From assembly GCA_946406115.1 (NCBI GenBank), contig OX291561.1:8300273-8364272 (forward strand): a stretch of DNA of 64,000 nucleotides, given 5' to 3'. The notes below the pieces were generated by a model. It ran no database searches. It worked only from the letters and a program-made list of their open reading frames with translations, and was not told the DNA's origin. Origin of the DNA: Apoda limacodes. Taxonomy: Eukaryota > Arthropoda > Insecta > Lepidoptera > Limacodidae. Both the position numbers and the translations under genes were made by a program. Of this stretch, positions 21,935-33,181 are shown in pieces; within the stretch, counting starts at the first letter, position 1, and every line of letters begins with the position of its first letter.

Positions 21935-22080
21935 GAAAGAAGTTATTAGATTTTTGAAGGGTCGGCAACGGGCGAGTGATACCCTTGGTGTTGCAGGCGT
22001 CCATAAGCTACGGAGACCGCTTACCATCAGGCGGACCGTAAGATTGTTTGCCACCTTATTGGTATAAAGAAAAAACTGAC
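21935..22080 (+). mobile_element. LINE-T 3' end fragment
   Basis: ttcaagaaagaagttattag, 'aagggtcggcaacg', 'gcgtccataagctacgg', accgcttaccatcaggcgg, then 'tttgccacc' and an A-rich end. Confidence 0.88.
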
Positions 22081-22992
22081 CTGCTTTCTTTGCGTCCCAA
22101 TGTAGTTAGGATTATAAGTTTGTATAATTAATGTTTACCTATATGTAGGTATAATGTGTGATAAAACACTAACTACTTTTTCAAACAAAACAATTTCGTA
22201 AACATGATTACGCAACCTCTTTTTAGCCACAAATAATGAGATTTCTTGTATTCGACAAGATGAGGGATGTCCTTGGCTTGGAGTTGTTTACCTAATTTAA
22301 TATCTGCTGCAAAAATACAGGCAGAATTGTAAGTGATTTGAGTCGTACATATCTGCAAAAGACTGTTTCAGGAAATACTATAAGCTTATATAAATCCTAT
22401 TTTATTTGTTTTTCTTTATAATGTAGGTACAGAATGTTTTCTACCTTTTAAAATATAGCTTGAGTTGTGCGACAGCTGTCAAAGTTACAGGCCTAGTGCT
22501 GGGATGATGTCGATAATTTATCATTTTTACCGATTATTGTTACTATTAATATTATATGTTTGGATATTGTTAATTGAAAAATACAATAACCTCTTATCCC
22601 CTTTTTCCCTGGTCCTCCTTTCCGCTCTCAATTAAATGTCAATCTCTCAATCAGATCTCAATTAACTTCACTACTCAGAAAACTTCTTAGCGGCCGAAGG
22701 CCCAAAAACTCATCAAAGATTCAACGCGATGGGACGAATACAAGCAAAAAACGCAACATGCATGGTTATATACCTTAAAATACAGTTAAAAAAAAGGGTT
22801 TGCAATATATAAAGTAACTATTTTATCTGCAAATTCGATAACTAATTCTAATCAAAATCAAATCAAACTTTATTCAAGTAGGTTTCTAGAAACACTATTG
22901 AATCGTCAATACAATGTATACTTCATACTTCGTACCTAATACTTCATACTTTAGACCAAGGCTACCCAACCGCAGGCCCACGGTCCACGAAC

Positions 22993-23489
22993 TGATTTTT
23001 AAATCGTCAATTTTGCCCGAATGGTAAAAAAAGATTGGGCAGCATTGGTTTAAGACCATCCAAAGAAGGTCTCTTTTCTTGTGCACGCAATAATAAAGTA
23101 TGGCATTGTCACGCATACTTTTATCCACCTGAAAATACGAAACTTGATAGACGTGATTCTAATGACAGCTGTCTTATTATGCAAACTAAAAATAAAGAAA
23201 ACTATAATTTAGGCTCGTGTAAGAATGGCCACTACTTAAAAATAATATAGTTAAATCTTTCTGTTATTACTTACGTGTGCATTACCCCTTCGTTCATATT
23301 TTAAATTCTTATGTTTTAACGACTACTTACAATTTAACCCAAGAATATCCGAACTACAACTTCTGTCATTTTGTCATTTGTGTCGTTGTCTTGGCAAGAT
23401 CTTAGAGTTGATCACTTCGTGATGTGTCCGACCATTTTATGAAATGGTCGTATTTCATGATATAACCGGCTACAACTGACCATATCGTT
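22993..23489 (+). repeat. 497-bp direct duplication, copy 1
   Basis: Same length as 24426-24922, offset 1,433 bp, with two differences that I can find by eye (an a/c near 23045 and a t/c near 23275). It includes a small cysteine-rich open frame and two short palindromes near its right end (gaccatttt..aaatggtc). Confidence 0.95.
22996..23250 (+). other. Small cysteine-rich open frame, copy 1 (uncertain gene)
   Basis: Open from a stop at 22993-22995 to a TAG at 23248-23250, about 84 codons, with no ATG near its start (the first possible start is a TTG at 23035). The peptide has FCPNGKKR, GLFSC, VWHCHAYFYPPENTK, NDSC and LGSCKNGHYLK, giving five cysteines. It could be a terminal exon of a secreted cysteine-rich protein, since the frame is intact in both copies. 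It could also be chance in a recent duplication. I do not recognise the family. Confidence 0.3.
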
Positions 23490-23790
23490 ACGAATCACGT
23501 TCACGAACGCGTGAACAAGTTTTACAGCTGTTGTAGAATTGATGACTTTTTAACTTGGCTGGATTATAAAATTAAACGCATTTGTGACAGAACAGATCGC
23601 ACATTAAGTTAAGAAGTAAAGTAAAAAATGCTGTTTGTTACAATATGGCTCACAGCAAACCAAGCACATCAAAATCGACCGGGTCCTACCGTGTTTTTCC
23701 TGATGAATGGACAAAAAAATATTGTTTTCGTTAAAGGGCACGCGGAGGTGACGCCTAACATAGAAAAATTATTAAAACAAACAAAATGAA

Positions 23791-24231
23791 AAAATCGACC
23801 AAGTGCGAGTCGGACTCGCGCACCAAGGGATCCGTACCGTTGTCTTTAAAAACGACAAAAAAATCAAGTTTGTTGTACGGGAGCCCCCCTTAAATCTTGT
23901 TTTATTTTAATTTCATTATTTATTTTTAAAGTGAATATATAACTAAATATTTTGTGAATATTTCAAGCGTCTGCATGTTTCCGTTATCAATATCGAGCAA
24001 AAACGAGCAAAAAAATCAGGTTTGTTGTATGGGAGCCTCCTTAAATATTTATGTTATTCTATTTCTTATTATTTTTTGTTTTATAGCGGCAACAAAAATA
24101 CATCTTCTGTGAAAATTTTAACTTTCTAACCATCACGGTTCATGAGATACAGCCTGGTGACGGACGGACGGACAGCGGAGTCTTAGTAATAGGGACCCGT
24201 TTTTCAACCTTTGGCTACGGAACCCTAAAAA
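23791..24231 (+). repeat. Repeat family A copy A2 (full-length, long form)
   Basis: Head gaccaagtgcgagtcggact, tail tacggaaccctaaaaa. The long form has an extra block of about 130 bp bracketed by two copies of 'tttgttgta(c/t)gggagcc'. It lies between the two 497-bp duplicates. Confidence 0.88.
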
Positions 24232-24425
24232 TCACATTAATTGTACCGATTATTTAGATTTTTATTGTAAGTTCTTAATTTTGTTTCTTTATTTGACAGA
24301 AGTGCTATTTATGTCATTATTTTAATAAAAGACAATTTCAGATTTTTTTTTTGCACAATTAAGCATATATTTATTGTTATTTAAAGTAACAAAAACAGGG
24401 ACAGTCAGTGGTCAGTGCCTGCCTG

Positions 24426-24922
24426 TGATTTTTAAATCGTCAATTTTGCCCGAATGGTAAAAAAAGATTGGGCAGCCTTGGTTTAAGACCATCCAAAGAA
24501 GGTCTCTTTTCTTGTGCACGCAATAATAAAGTATGGCATTGTCACGCATACTTTTATCCACCTGAAAATACGAAACTTGATAGACGTGATTCTAATGACA
24601 GCTGTCTTATTATGCAAACTAAAAATAAAGAAAACTATAATTTAGGCTCGTGTAAGAATGGCCACTACTTAAAAATAATATAGTTAAATCTTTCTGTTAT
24701 TACTTACGCGTGCATTACCCCTTCGTTCATATTTTAAATTCTTATGTTTTAACGACTACTTACAATTTAACCCAAGAATATCCGAACTACAACTTCTGTC
24801 ATTTTGTCATTTGTGTCGTTGTCTTGGCAAGATCTTAGAGTTGATCACTTCGTGATGTGTCCGACCATTTTATGAAATGGTCGTATTTCATGATATAACC
24901 GGCTACAACTGACCATATCGTT
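24426..24922 (+). repeat. 497-bp direct duplication, copy 2
   Basis: See copy 1 at 22993. The first base after the shared block differs in both copies, giving sharp edges. Confidence 0.95.
24429..24683 (+). other. Small cysteine-rich open frame, copy 2 (uncertain gene)
   Basis: Differs from copy 1 by one residue (Leu for Ile in GS(I/L)GLRPS). Same limits and same doubts as copy 1. Confidence 0.3.
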
Positions 24923-25056
24923 TAAACGTAAACGATCATTAAAGTAGGGTTTTTATAATATAAAAAAATGTATTGCTCTTGTACGCACAAAGATTAGCTT
25001 AAAAATTAAACTCGGTACATGTATTGAAATAAAAAGAAAATTGCAATTAAAACAGT

Positions 25057-27157
25057 CAAGGGCGTCGCCAGCTTATGACTAAGTGGGGGGCAATATTATG
25101 GAGGATAAAAAATATGAACGCCTGGTACAGTCGAAACCATCAAGCGATACACTTTGGAAATCTTGGCCTCGGTGACGATTGTAATAAGAACGGTTCTGAT
25201 ATCAATGTATAAAACTTCACAAGCCTTCGACAGCACAATAACTATATCAAACTTTTAAACACAGTAATAATGATTTATTTAAAAAAAAAGCTTTTTTAGC
25301 TATATTTATATCAAGGATCTGTTTTTTTAGCTTTATTTATATCAAGGATCTGTTTTAATTTGTATTTAATTAAACCACAAATATAATTTATGTTTTGTTT
25401 TCATAATTAATTAACGAAACGATTGTTTAGTTATCGTTAAATTCATAGAGATTGAATCAATAAACTCGTTTTTAATAAAATAATAGTTTTTCTTAACATT
25501 TCACAGTCACATAATCGATCCTTTCTTTCCACATCAAAATATGCCAGATAAAATTAAAAATGATATTCTTAACGATTATTATACGTCTCTAGCTAGTATA
25601 ACCGTTACCAAAGCTATTAGCTAAGAGAAATAAAATAAAAATACTAGCTCTAAGTCCAAGATTAAAGCAGTACATAACTTAGAAAAGAACTTTCTAATGT
25701 CCATTTTGATAAGATGATGAATGGAGACACACTCAGAAACTTCAAAACTCAATAATTCAATATTGACTAACTCAGGCAAGCCGGTAGTCTTTATAATCGC
25801 TTTCCAATTCGCTGGGTTAGCTTGTATCGTTGATCGCTTCCAATTAATAAGCGACTCGCTCGCAGCGGCTCACGTCTTTATATACACAAACGAACATCAT
25901 ACTAGAATGTACGGTAGCATTCTACCTTGTCTAGTAACCGCTTCCAAATTTCAGAGAGTTCATTGAACAAGCGCCATCTAGCGTCGAGTAGCAATACTAG
26001 GTTTTAGAAGGATTGTAGTTGATTTATTCAACTGTAGGTGTTTCTTATGAATACTTACAGAAGGCATTGTCCACAAAACCAAATAAAATTGTATGTTCGT
26101 AACAATAACTTCTACTTTAGGTATGCCGCATACTAATTATACAAAACTAACGTGAAGTCTGGTGAACGGCTGTCGTCGAAATTCAATGCATACACACACC
26201 ATACCTACCTAAAATATGTAGGTATATTTTTATACTGTTTAATGGCCTTGCGTTTTGGCAAATCTGATATAGTGATAAAAGTGGCGGCGATTTTAAAAAA
26301 GGATGTCAAAATCTTAATGTTATTCTGAATATTTCAATACGTTCTACAATATACATTAAACAAAATATACTTAAGAAAATATGATCACATTTCCCAATAC
26401 CGTACTCAGCTTGGCTGGTTACCTATCCGGGAACGCAGATATGCTAGAATTCTATGTTTTCTTTATACCATTTTAAATAATTCTCAATTTCCTCCCTATT
26501 TAAAGAAAATGTTTCAATATCTTCACTGTTCTCACGACAGAGAGCTTCGTTCTTCCTCTAACATGCTGCTACGTTTACCTTCACATCGTACTGGTTTTAT
26601 TTACAATTCTTTTACTATTCAGGCAGCACTACTCTGGAACGCGCTTCCTAAAGATATAAAGAAAACGCCTTCCCGAAGTAAGTTTAAGCATTCGCTATAC
26701 AAATACTATTTAGGCACACCTTTATAAATACTTTTCAATTAATCATATGCAGTACCTATAATTATCTATGTACATATTTAAATACGTATTTATGTATGTG
26801 TATGTGTGTATATTTAAATATATATTTACGTATATATGTATCTGTGTATTTATTTAATTTATGTATTCAAATCCTATACTGTATGTTACGTTTATGTTAG
26901 TAGATAATAACCGTTCCTACTTAAACAAGGTCGACTGGTAGATAATGCCTAAGGCATTAAGTCCACCTATTGTATTTTATTGCAATAAAGTGTTTAAATA
27001 AATAAACATTGTGTGTGAATTTATTTACGTTTTGTCATGCGATGCGGAATTTATTAAGAGGTAAGGAAGTCAATTGCTCGCACTTTGGTCGCTTTGCGGC
27101 TAGCTACATTTAATCTCTGCCCCTGCCCCCCCTCTGCCCCCCTTGGCGACGCCCTTG
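25057..27157. mobile_element. 2.1-kb hAT-like element
   Basis: Ends CAAGGGCGTCGCCA and TGGCGACGCCCTTG are a perfect 14-bp inverted repeat. The flanks AAAACAGT and AAAAAAGT are an 8-bp duplication with one mismatch. Subterminal C/G runs (ggggggc / gcccccc) fit a hAT end. There is no transposase frame; the right third is a LINE fragment, so the element is non-autonomous or was invaded. Confidence 0.82.
26330..27010 (+). pseudogene. LINE ORF2 C-terminus and 3' UTR
   Basis: From 26380 the frame reads RKYDHISQYRTQLGWLPIRE, then RRYARILCFLYTILN, RSSSNMLLRLPSHRTGF, AALLWNALPKDIK and a stop after GTPL at 26727. This is the usual end of a CR1/jockey-group ORF2: 'WLPI..R', 'R.lRS', 'lWN.LP..i'. The 3' UTR ends tgcaataaagtgtttaaata. 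It probably belongs to the same LINE family as 31845-33122, whose coding part stops where this one begins. 5'-truncated. Confidence 0.82.
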
Positions 27158-27165
27158 AAAAAAGT

Positions 27166-27879
27166 ATGATGTAGTTATAGTCCAGGAGGAATCGGCGCAT
27201 GAGTACCGAAAACTATTCGACCTCAATTTTTTTATGCGATCCTCTTCAAATTGCCCTTCTAATGATATAAATGCATGTTGCCATGGCGCAACCCGGTGCC
27301 ATATTGTTTAAACCGAAATTGTTTAAACAATTGCAAAGAATTGTTATTTTTCAACCGGACAATTTTTTTTATATTCTTTATTGAAATACCAATAAAAAAG
27401 GTCCTATGACTTTTAACGACGAAGTTAATATTTTTAAAGATATGAATTTTTAAAGGTTCGAAAAATCTCAAATTTGGGTACTTTCGACCCATGAAAAATA
27501 TATTAAAAAAAAACATAATGTCTAAGTAATATTTTTTTTTTATACAATTGTTAATAATATTGTTAAAAGAGATTTTAAAAAATTTCATTGTTTATATCTT
27601 TTTTTTAATTGTCAATTCCCCGCGCTCGCAAGTATGCGTCGCTTACCTCTAAGTATCGCTTAACGATTAACGATCTTAAATCTTGAACGAAATAAAAAAG
27701 ACTGAATAACTATGAGTAAAAAACAAAGGATGATCAGTTGAGAATCGACATGCACTAACTTGTATTTTTATTTTAAATGTTATCAATAATTTTGTCACAA
27801 GAACAAACAAAGATCTCGAGGTTTTATACAAAGAGTAACCTTGAAAGAATAAAAAACAAAGAAAAGAATCTTTTTCTTA
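27166..27879. other. Intergenic, no gene recognised
   Basis: AT-rich. The open frame on the minus strand at 27259-27588 is Lys/Asn/Phe/Ile-rich low-complexity sequence and is not supported as a gene. Confidence 0.5.
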
Positions 27880-28535
27880 TATAATAAGGGGCTGAGCGAA
27901 CATCCCTCGTTTTGTTGTAGACGTTCATAAGCTTTGGTGTTCTCAACAGAGCGAAGCAGTACTTCACGTCGGGGAAAGTTTGCTGCTTTACAAATCGCAA
28001 GTCCGGCCCCATATGGAACTGCCATGTCTGGGTGGGTGCACCCGGACACCAGCTTGGCATTTTTGACTCGTATCAAGTACGGGCTGTGAGATTCGTCGAC
28101 GATCCCTAACTCATAAGTCGTATCGTACCCTTAAGTCTGAGGAGGGACTTTTACTGTGTGTTTTCTACAGCCTGTGTAATGGCATGTTTTATGAGGAATT
28201 GTACAAAATAATGCCCACGGCTACTTCCTACCATCGCACCGCTCGCCATCGGCAGGGAATTCATCCTCACACCTTAGAACCTAAATGGTCAAGTACAGCG
28301 CGGTTTCAGAGAAACTTGCTCCCGCGAACGGTTAAATTGTGAAATGAGCTCCTTACCAAGATTTTCTACAAGTACTACAGTATGGGGTTCTTTAAGAAAG
28401 AAGTTGTTAGATTTTTGGAGGCTCGGCAACGCGCGAGTTATGCCACAGGTGTTGCAGTGTCCATAGGCTGCGGCAACCGCTTACGATCAGGCGGACCCCA
28501 AGCGTTTTTGCCACATAAGTAGTATAAAAAATATG
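27880..28535 (+). pseudogene. LINE-T ORF2 C-terminus with 3' end (longest copy)
   Basis: Translated with frameshifts it gives HVWVGAPGHQLGIFDSYQVR, RAVRFVDDP, LCVFYSLCNGMFYEELYKI, TARHRQGIHPHTLEP, FQRNLLPRTVKL, a stop in place of W in 'LWNEL', then MGFFKKEVVRFLEARQRA. I recall this C-terminus from LINEs frequent in moth genomes. The 3' tail (cggcaacgcgcga, accgcttacgatcaggcgg, tttgccac) is shared by ten other fragments here. Clade (jockey or RTE-like) not resolved. Confidence 0.8.
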
Positions 28536-28904
28536 TAAGCAATTTAGAATCGACGTCCTTTCTGTGTTAATTATTTGAATACTATTTAAACTTTTCCTAG
28601 CGTTTTTGAGTAATGTATATTTGTGTGTTGGAACGGGAACAATAGAAAAGCATCGTGGCAAGGCACGTTGCAAGCACGTGTTTATCGTCCAAAAACTCAA
28701 ATAAATAATTCACCCACTCATTAGAAACGCTACTATCCAAGAATAAATCTTTCGAAACAACGACAGTGCCACGGTAGGTCGTCTGTTACGTCATGTACCT
28801 TGGGACTACGTCATCACAGTTCCAGAAAAGGCTGTCACGTGTACGATTTGAATTAGTATTGTACGATTTTTTACGTGCATACAATCCGCTTCTTTACGTA
28901 ACTT

Positions 28905-29200
28905 TTAGCCACAAAATGTGTAACCAGTCCAGACTATGGCGTTGTCCTAAAAGAACGCAACCATAGGATCATCGCGCGAACTGGCTGTTCGCGCGACGCC
29001 AAGACTCGGTGCCCCAATAAGATGTTCGCAATGTCGTGCGAACATCGTTCCTTTGCATACACTATAAAAGTGGCGATGGACGTTGAATAAAAATTAATGT
29101 TATTATTAAGAGCTGCGAAGTCTCAAATTGCGTAAGGTACGAAATTTATGGACGTCCCTGTTAACAAATCGGTGGTCCTGAACGTCCTAAGTCATTATAT
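28905..29200 (+). other. Two hairpins followed by TATA and poly(A) motifs
   Basis: Hairpins CGCGCGAAC/GTTCGCGCG (28973-28995) and GATGTTCGC/GCGAACATC (29021-29046) precede TATAAAAG (29063) and AATAAA (29086). Might be part of a solo LTR; ends not found. Confidence 0.3.
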
Positions 29201-29879
29201 GACCTAAGGGGCACGGGCATCTCTTTGAAGTTAGAACATAGTTCACCGCGCTGGCCAAGTGCGGGATGGCTGATAAGTGGCCACTCGACTGTCATATAAG
29301 ACAGCCAAGACTGACGGTTTAACGTGCTTTCTGTAGAGTACTGACCACGTCGGACGTTGCTCAATTTCGCATATCGTTTCTGATACACGAATGAAACTGG
29401 GCCACGACCTTCTTAATGATTTATCAATCACATTAGGGATTTTGACTTTTCGGTAATACGAATGCAACTTTTTTATTTTAATATAACATATTTTAGTGAA
29501 CAATAGTTGCTATAGACACTGTAGCTCCAAAGTGTATCCATCTCGAGATAGAGATTTTGTAGGTCGCTTTTTGAAACATTTTATTCAAACTCGTTAAAAT
29601 AATAAAGCGAAATATTACAATTAAAACGTATTTTTTTACATACATAAAGTATGTAAGTATTATTATATATTATATGTACTTCGGTATATATCCATGTATA
29701 ATGAATCGTGCATAATAATTATTTTAACATAGCTAAAAAACATTGTCATTGTAAACTGTGTTACTCACTGTGGAAATATGATCTTAATTGGTTAAGTCCT
29801 TCAGAAGTTAAACCATAAACAAACACATCAATAAACATTAAGTATAAAGATATAAGCCCAAGTATATAATATATATCGG

Positions 29880-30050
29880 GAATTTATCTTTACACTTTAG
29901 AACCTAAATGGTCACTTACAATGCGTTTTCAAATTTTCTTCCGCAAACGATTAATGCGCGAGTGATGCAACAGGTGCTGCAAGCGTCCATAGGCTACAGT
30001 AAAGGCTTGCCATCGGGCAATCCGATAGATGGTTTGCCACCTTTAAGCGG
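29880..30050 (+). mobile_element. LINE-T fragment with internal deletion
   Basis: The 'HTLEPKWS' coding part (cactttagaacctaaatggt) is joined almost directly to 'gcgcgagtgatgcaac' and 'gcgtccataggctac'. About 100 bp present in the copy at 27.9-28.5 kb is missing. Confidence 0.7.
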
Positions 30051-30404
30051 GCGCGTGGTCATTTGTAACGGCAGCGGTTGCGCGTAACCTTAATGACCCC
30101 GTCAAAGTTTTTATGAATTAAAAAGACAAATTATTAAATTATTTGAATAACAATGTACTTAAACACATGACCTATACATATAATAAAAATATTTGGCATA
30201 AAACCTACAAAAATTTATATTAAAGCACTTTTACGAAGTGCGTCGCGCAAATCTTGCGAAACCTACGCAGCATGCACAACGACTAGCAACTTTTGTTCAC
30301 TAAAATATGTTATATGAAAATAAAAAAGTCGCATTCTTACGCTGCCAAAAAAAATCGCCAACTTTAGGTAAGGGCCTTTAAAAATGACTTAATGTGAAAA
30401 AATG

Positions 30405-30500
30405 TCTCAAAGCTGTTGCAAGCGCCCATAGGCTGCGGTGACTGTACACCATAAGGCGAACCTTTAGCTTGTTTGCCAACTTAGTTGTATTAAAAAACAA
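30405..30500 (+). mobile_element. LINE-T 3' end fragment
   Basis: 'ttgcaagcgcccataggctg', 'cggtgactgtacaccataaggcg', 'tttgccaacttagttgtatt'. Confidence 0.75.
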
Positions 30501-31114
30501 CTGTTGTTCTTGAGTTTAGACAATTTTTGTAGTCATATTTACGTTTATCTTAAATTATTAATTTTCTTAAAAATATAACATCAAACATTTTGGTCGCATC
30601 GCGTGAAAGTCAGTTAGCGACACGCTACACTCATTCACATCTAGTATGTTTGATTTTGTGTTCGTGCGACCAAAAGTCCCGCGAACTTGTGATGGTTGCG
30701 TAGTCGCGTTGTATTAGGACAGCGCCTATGGATTGCCTTTTACAACGCCGCGACAGGCAGGCCGCGTTCAACGTGTCGCTGTTCACAACTTTGAAGTTGG
30801 TATTTTACAATTTTCCCGCCTTGAGTCTCAAAAGGAAAGAAACTTCACATTTGGTATGATTTTTATCCAGTATATAACTTCTTATAGTTTGTTTAAAATT
30901 GGCAAAGGTGTATATTACATTGACCCTGGTCTTCTATTTTATACCGCTTATAAATAAAGTGGTACGTACGTATATAAAGTCCAGTTTAGTCCAGATACAC
31001 TGTATCAGAAGCAGTATTGCATGGGCGTAACATAGGGGGCAGTTGAGCCTGGCTTTTTACGAGGTATAGCGCAATCTTCTCGTTACTTCTTTAGTAGAAA
31101 GTATACCTGTGTTG

Positions 31115-31345
31115 TATTGCTGTGTCGGTAAAAATAATAGTATCACTACTCGCCAATAGATGTCAGGAAAAGTCATATTTTCAGTTTATCATTGCCTGAA
31201 AACTCGGATAAAACGACGTTTTCTAAAAATGAAACCTACCTAGATAGATTTTTTCGCCCCCGAAATCCCCCGCATACTAAATTTCATGAAAAGCGTCGGA
31301 GCCGTTTCCAAGATTTATTATAAATATACATATACACAAGAATTG
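31115..31345 (+). repeat. Repeat family E copy
   Basis: Matches 55205-55490 in order: gtgtcggtaaaaataatagt, 'actcgccaatagatgtca', 'cattgcctgaaaac', 'gaaatcccccgcatactaaatttca', 'gagccgtttccaagatt', then a TA-rich run and acaagaattgct. Confidence 0.85.
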
Positions 31346-31844
31346 CTTGTTTAAAGGTATTAAAAAGATAAACCAGAGACAATAACAATTCATAGAACTC
31401 ACGAGCGGTAATGACTATCAAGTAAGTATGTATAAAAGCTGTCTTCGCACACGCACACACCACACGAGCAATTGCAAGTTTTAACTTCAACCAAAATTTT
31501 TTAATTCAAAAATTATCTAGATCTCTATCAGGTGGTTGCGTTGTTTTCTTTACTTCTATTTCCGTCATTTCAATTGCATTTATTTATTTATTCGCAAATG
31601 TGATGAAAAACATTGTGTGTAACACGGGTGGTACGGAAATTACAGACTCGAGTCATTAAAACCTTCGGCCTTAGGCTTCTAAATATAATCTCATTAATAA
31701 TATTCTTTTTACTACCCTTAACACACAATGTACTATTTCGTGTTTCTTTCTCGAAGGTAATCATCTGAACAGTTACGGGGATAAAGTTAAACACATTAAC
31801 AATAACATTGATCAACTTAATCAGCATTTTCTTCTGTTGTTGAC

Positions 31845-33181
31845 ATGGATAGCAACAAAAAGGCATACACCCTTAATTATCTTTCAAGGATCCCAACTCC
31901 TGACTTAACTCCTTCTTCTTTTAGTCAATTCAATGATTGTGATGTTAAAAAGAGTATTTTGTCCATTGCATCCAGTGCTGTTGGTGGTGATTGTATTAGC
32001 CGTAAAATGATCATTCCCATCCTTGACATCCTTATTCCCATCATCACTCATATCCTTAACTCTTCCATTTCCTCTAGTAGTTTTCCAGCCATTTGGAAAA
32101 ATGCTTTCATTATTCCGTTACCAAAAAAGGCAAATCCTTCTACATTAGCGGACTTTAGGCCCATTTCTATTTTACCCTTCTTATCAAAGGTCCTTGAGCG
32201 ACTCATTCAACATCCACTTAATACCTTTCTGACTAAAAACAATCTATTAAACCCCTTGCAGTCCGGTTTCCTGGTCATAGTACGGTTACTGCTCTCACCA
32301 AAATTACTGATGATATCCATTACGGCATGAATAATAAACAACTTACAGTTATGTCGCTGTTAGATTTCAGCAATGCCTTCAACACAGTAGACTTTGACAT
32401 ATTGCTGGGCATCTTACGCTCTCTTAACATATCTCCAACAGTAATTGACTGGTTTCACAGTTACTTGTATGTGCGCCAGGAGGATACATTCTCCGACTGG
32501 TGCTCCACTTCAGCTGGTGTACCGCAAGGTGGCGTGCTGTCTACTCTCCTATTTACCATCTTCATTAACATACAAACATTCTTCTCTCTTCCACTTGTAT
32601 GCAGATGATCTCCAAATTTACATACATGCCCCAATTGATGACATCAATAAAGGCATTGATAAAATTAATGCTGATCATGACCAAATACTTCAGTGAAGTT
32701 TATTTTATGGTCTTCAAATCAATCCTCTCAAGTCCAAAGCTATTATTATTGGTAGTCCAAAAATGATATCACGTATCAATTCGGAACTATTACCTTCAAT
32801 TAAACTTGACAGAGTCTCTATACCTTACTGTGGCTCCGTCAAAAATCTAGGGATAATTGTTGACAATACGTTATCGTGGGCCCCACAAATAAAAGCAATT
32901 AGTCGTAAAATATTTTCTTCTATAGGGTCAATGAGGCGGTTACGTAATCTGTTGTTACCTATACCCACAAAAGTTGCACTAGCACAATCTTTACTTCTTC
33001 CTATTCTTGATTATGGTGATGCCTGCTATATTAATCTCACTGAGGAGCAATTAAATAAACTTGAGTATAGAGATCGCTTTTTAGCGATAAGGTCGCCTAT
33101 TTGTACTTTTTTTTTAATATAGCATTTTATTGTATTTCTATTTAAATTGTGCAATAAAGAAAATTTCATTCATTCATTCAT
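31845..33181 (+). pseudogene. LINE reverse transcriptase relic with foreign tail
   Basis: RT blocks in order: FPAIWKNAFIIPLPKKANPS, LADFRPISILPFLSKVLERL, NNLLNPLQSGF, then after a frameshift LLDFSNAFNTVDFDILL and TSAGVPQGGVLSTLLFTIFI, then after another shift HLYADDLQIYIH (the YADD active-site box), a TGA in place of a likely Trp codon at 32694, INPLKSKAIIIGS and LGIIVDNTLSWAPQIKAIS. The frame breaks after LTEEQLNKLE (33064). It jumps to a LINE 3' UTR with the hairpin gatcgctttttagcgat, 'gtgcaataaag' and (ATTC)n. Jockey/CR1-group by RT style. No function remains. Confidence 0.9.

Noticed and set aside
23035..23250. Confident annotation as a secreted toxin- or inhibitor-like peptide
   Set aside because: Cysteine spacing is suggestive only; there is no ATG, no signal sequence and no recognised family.
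27259..27588. 109-residue Lys/Asn/Phe/Ile-rich frame
   Set aside because: Composition follows the AT-rich DNA; no domain, no splice context.
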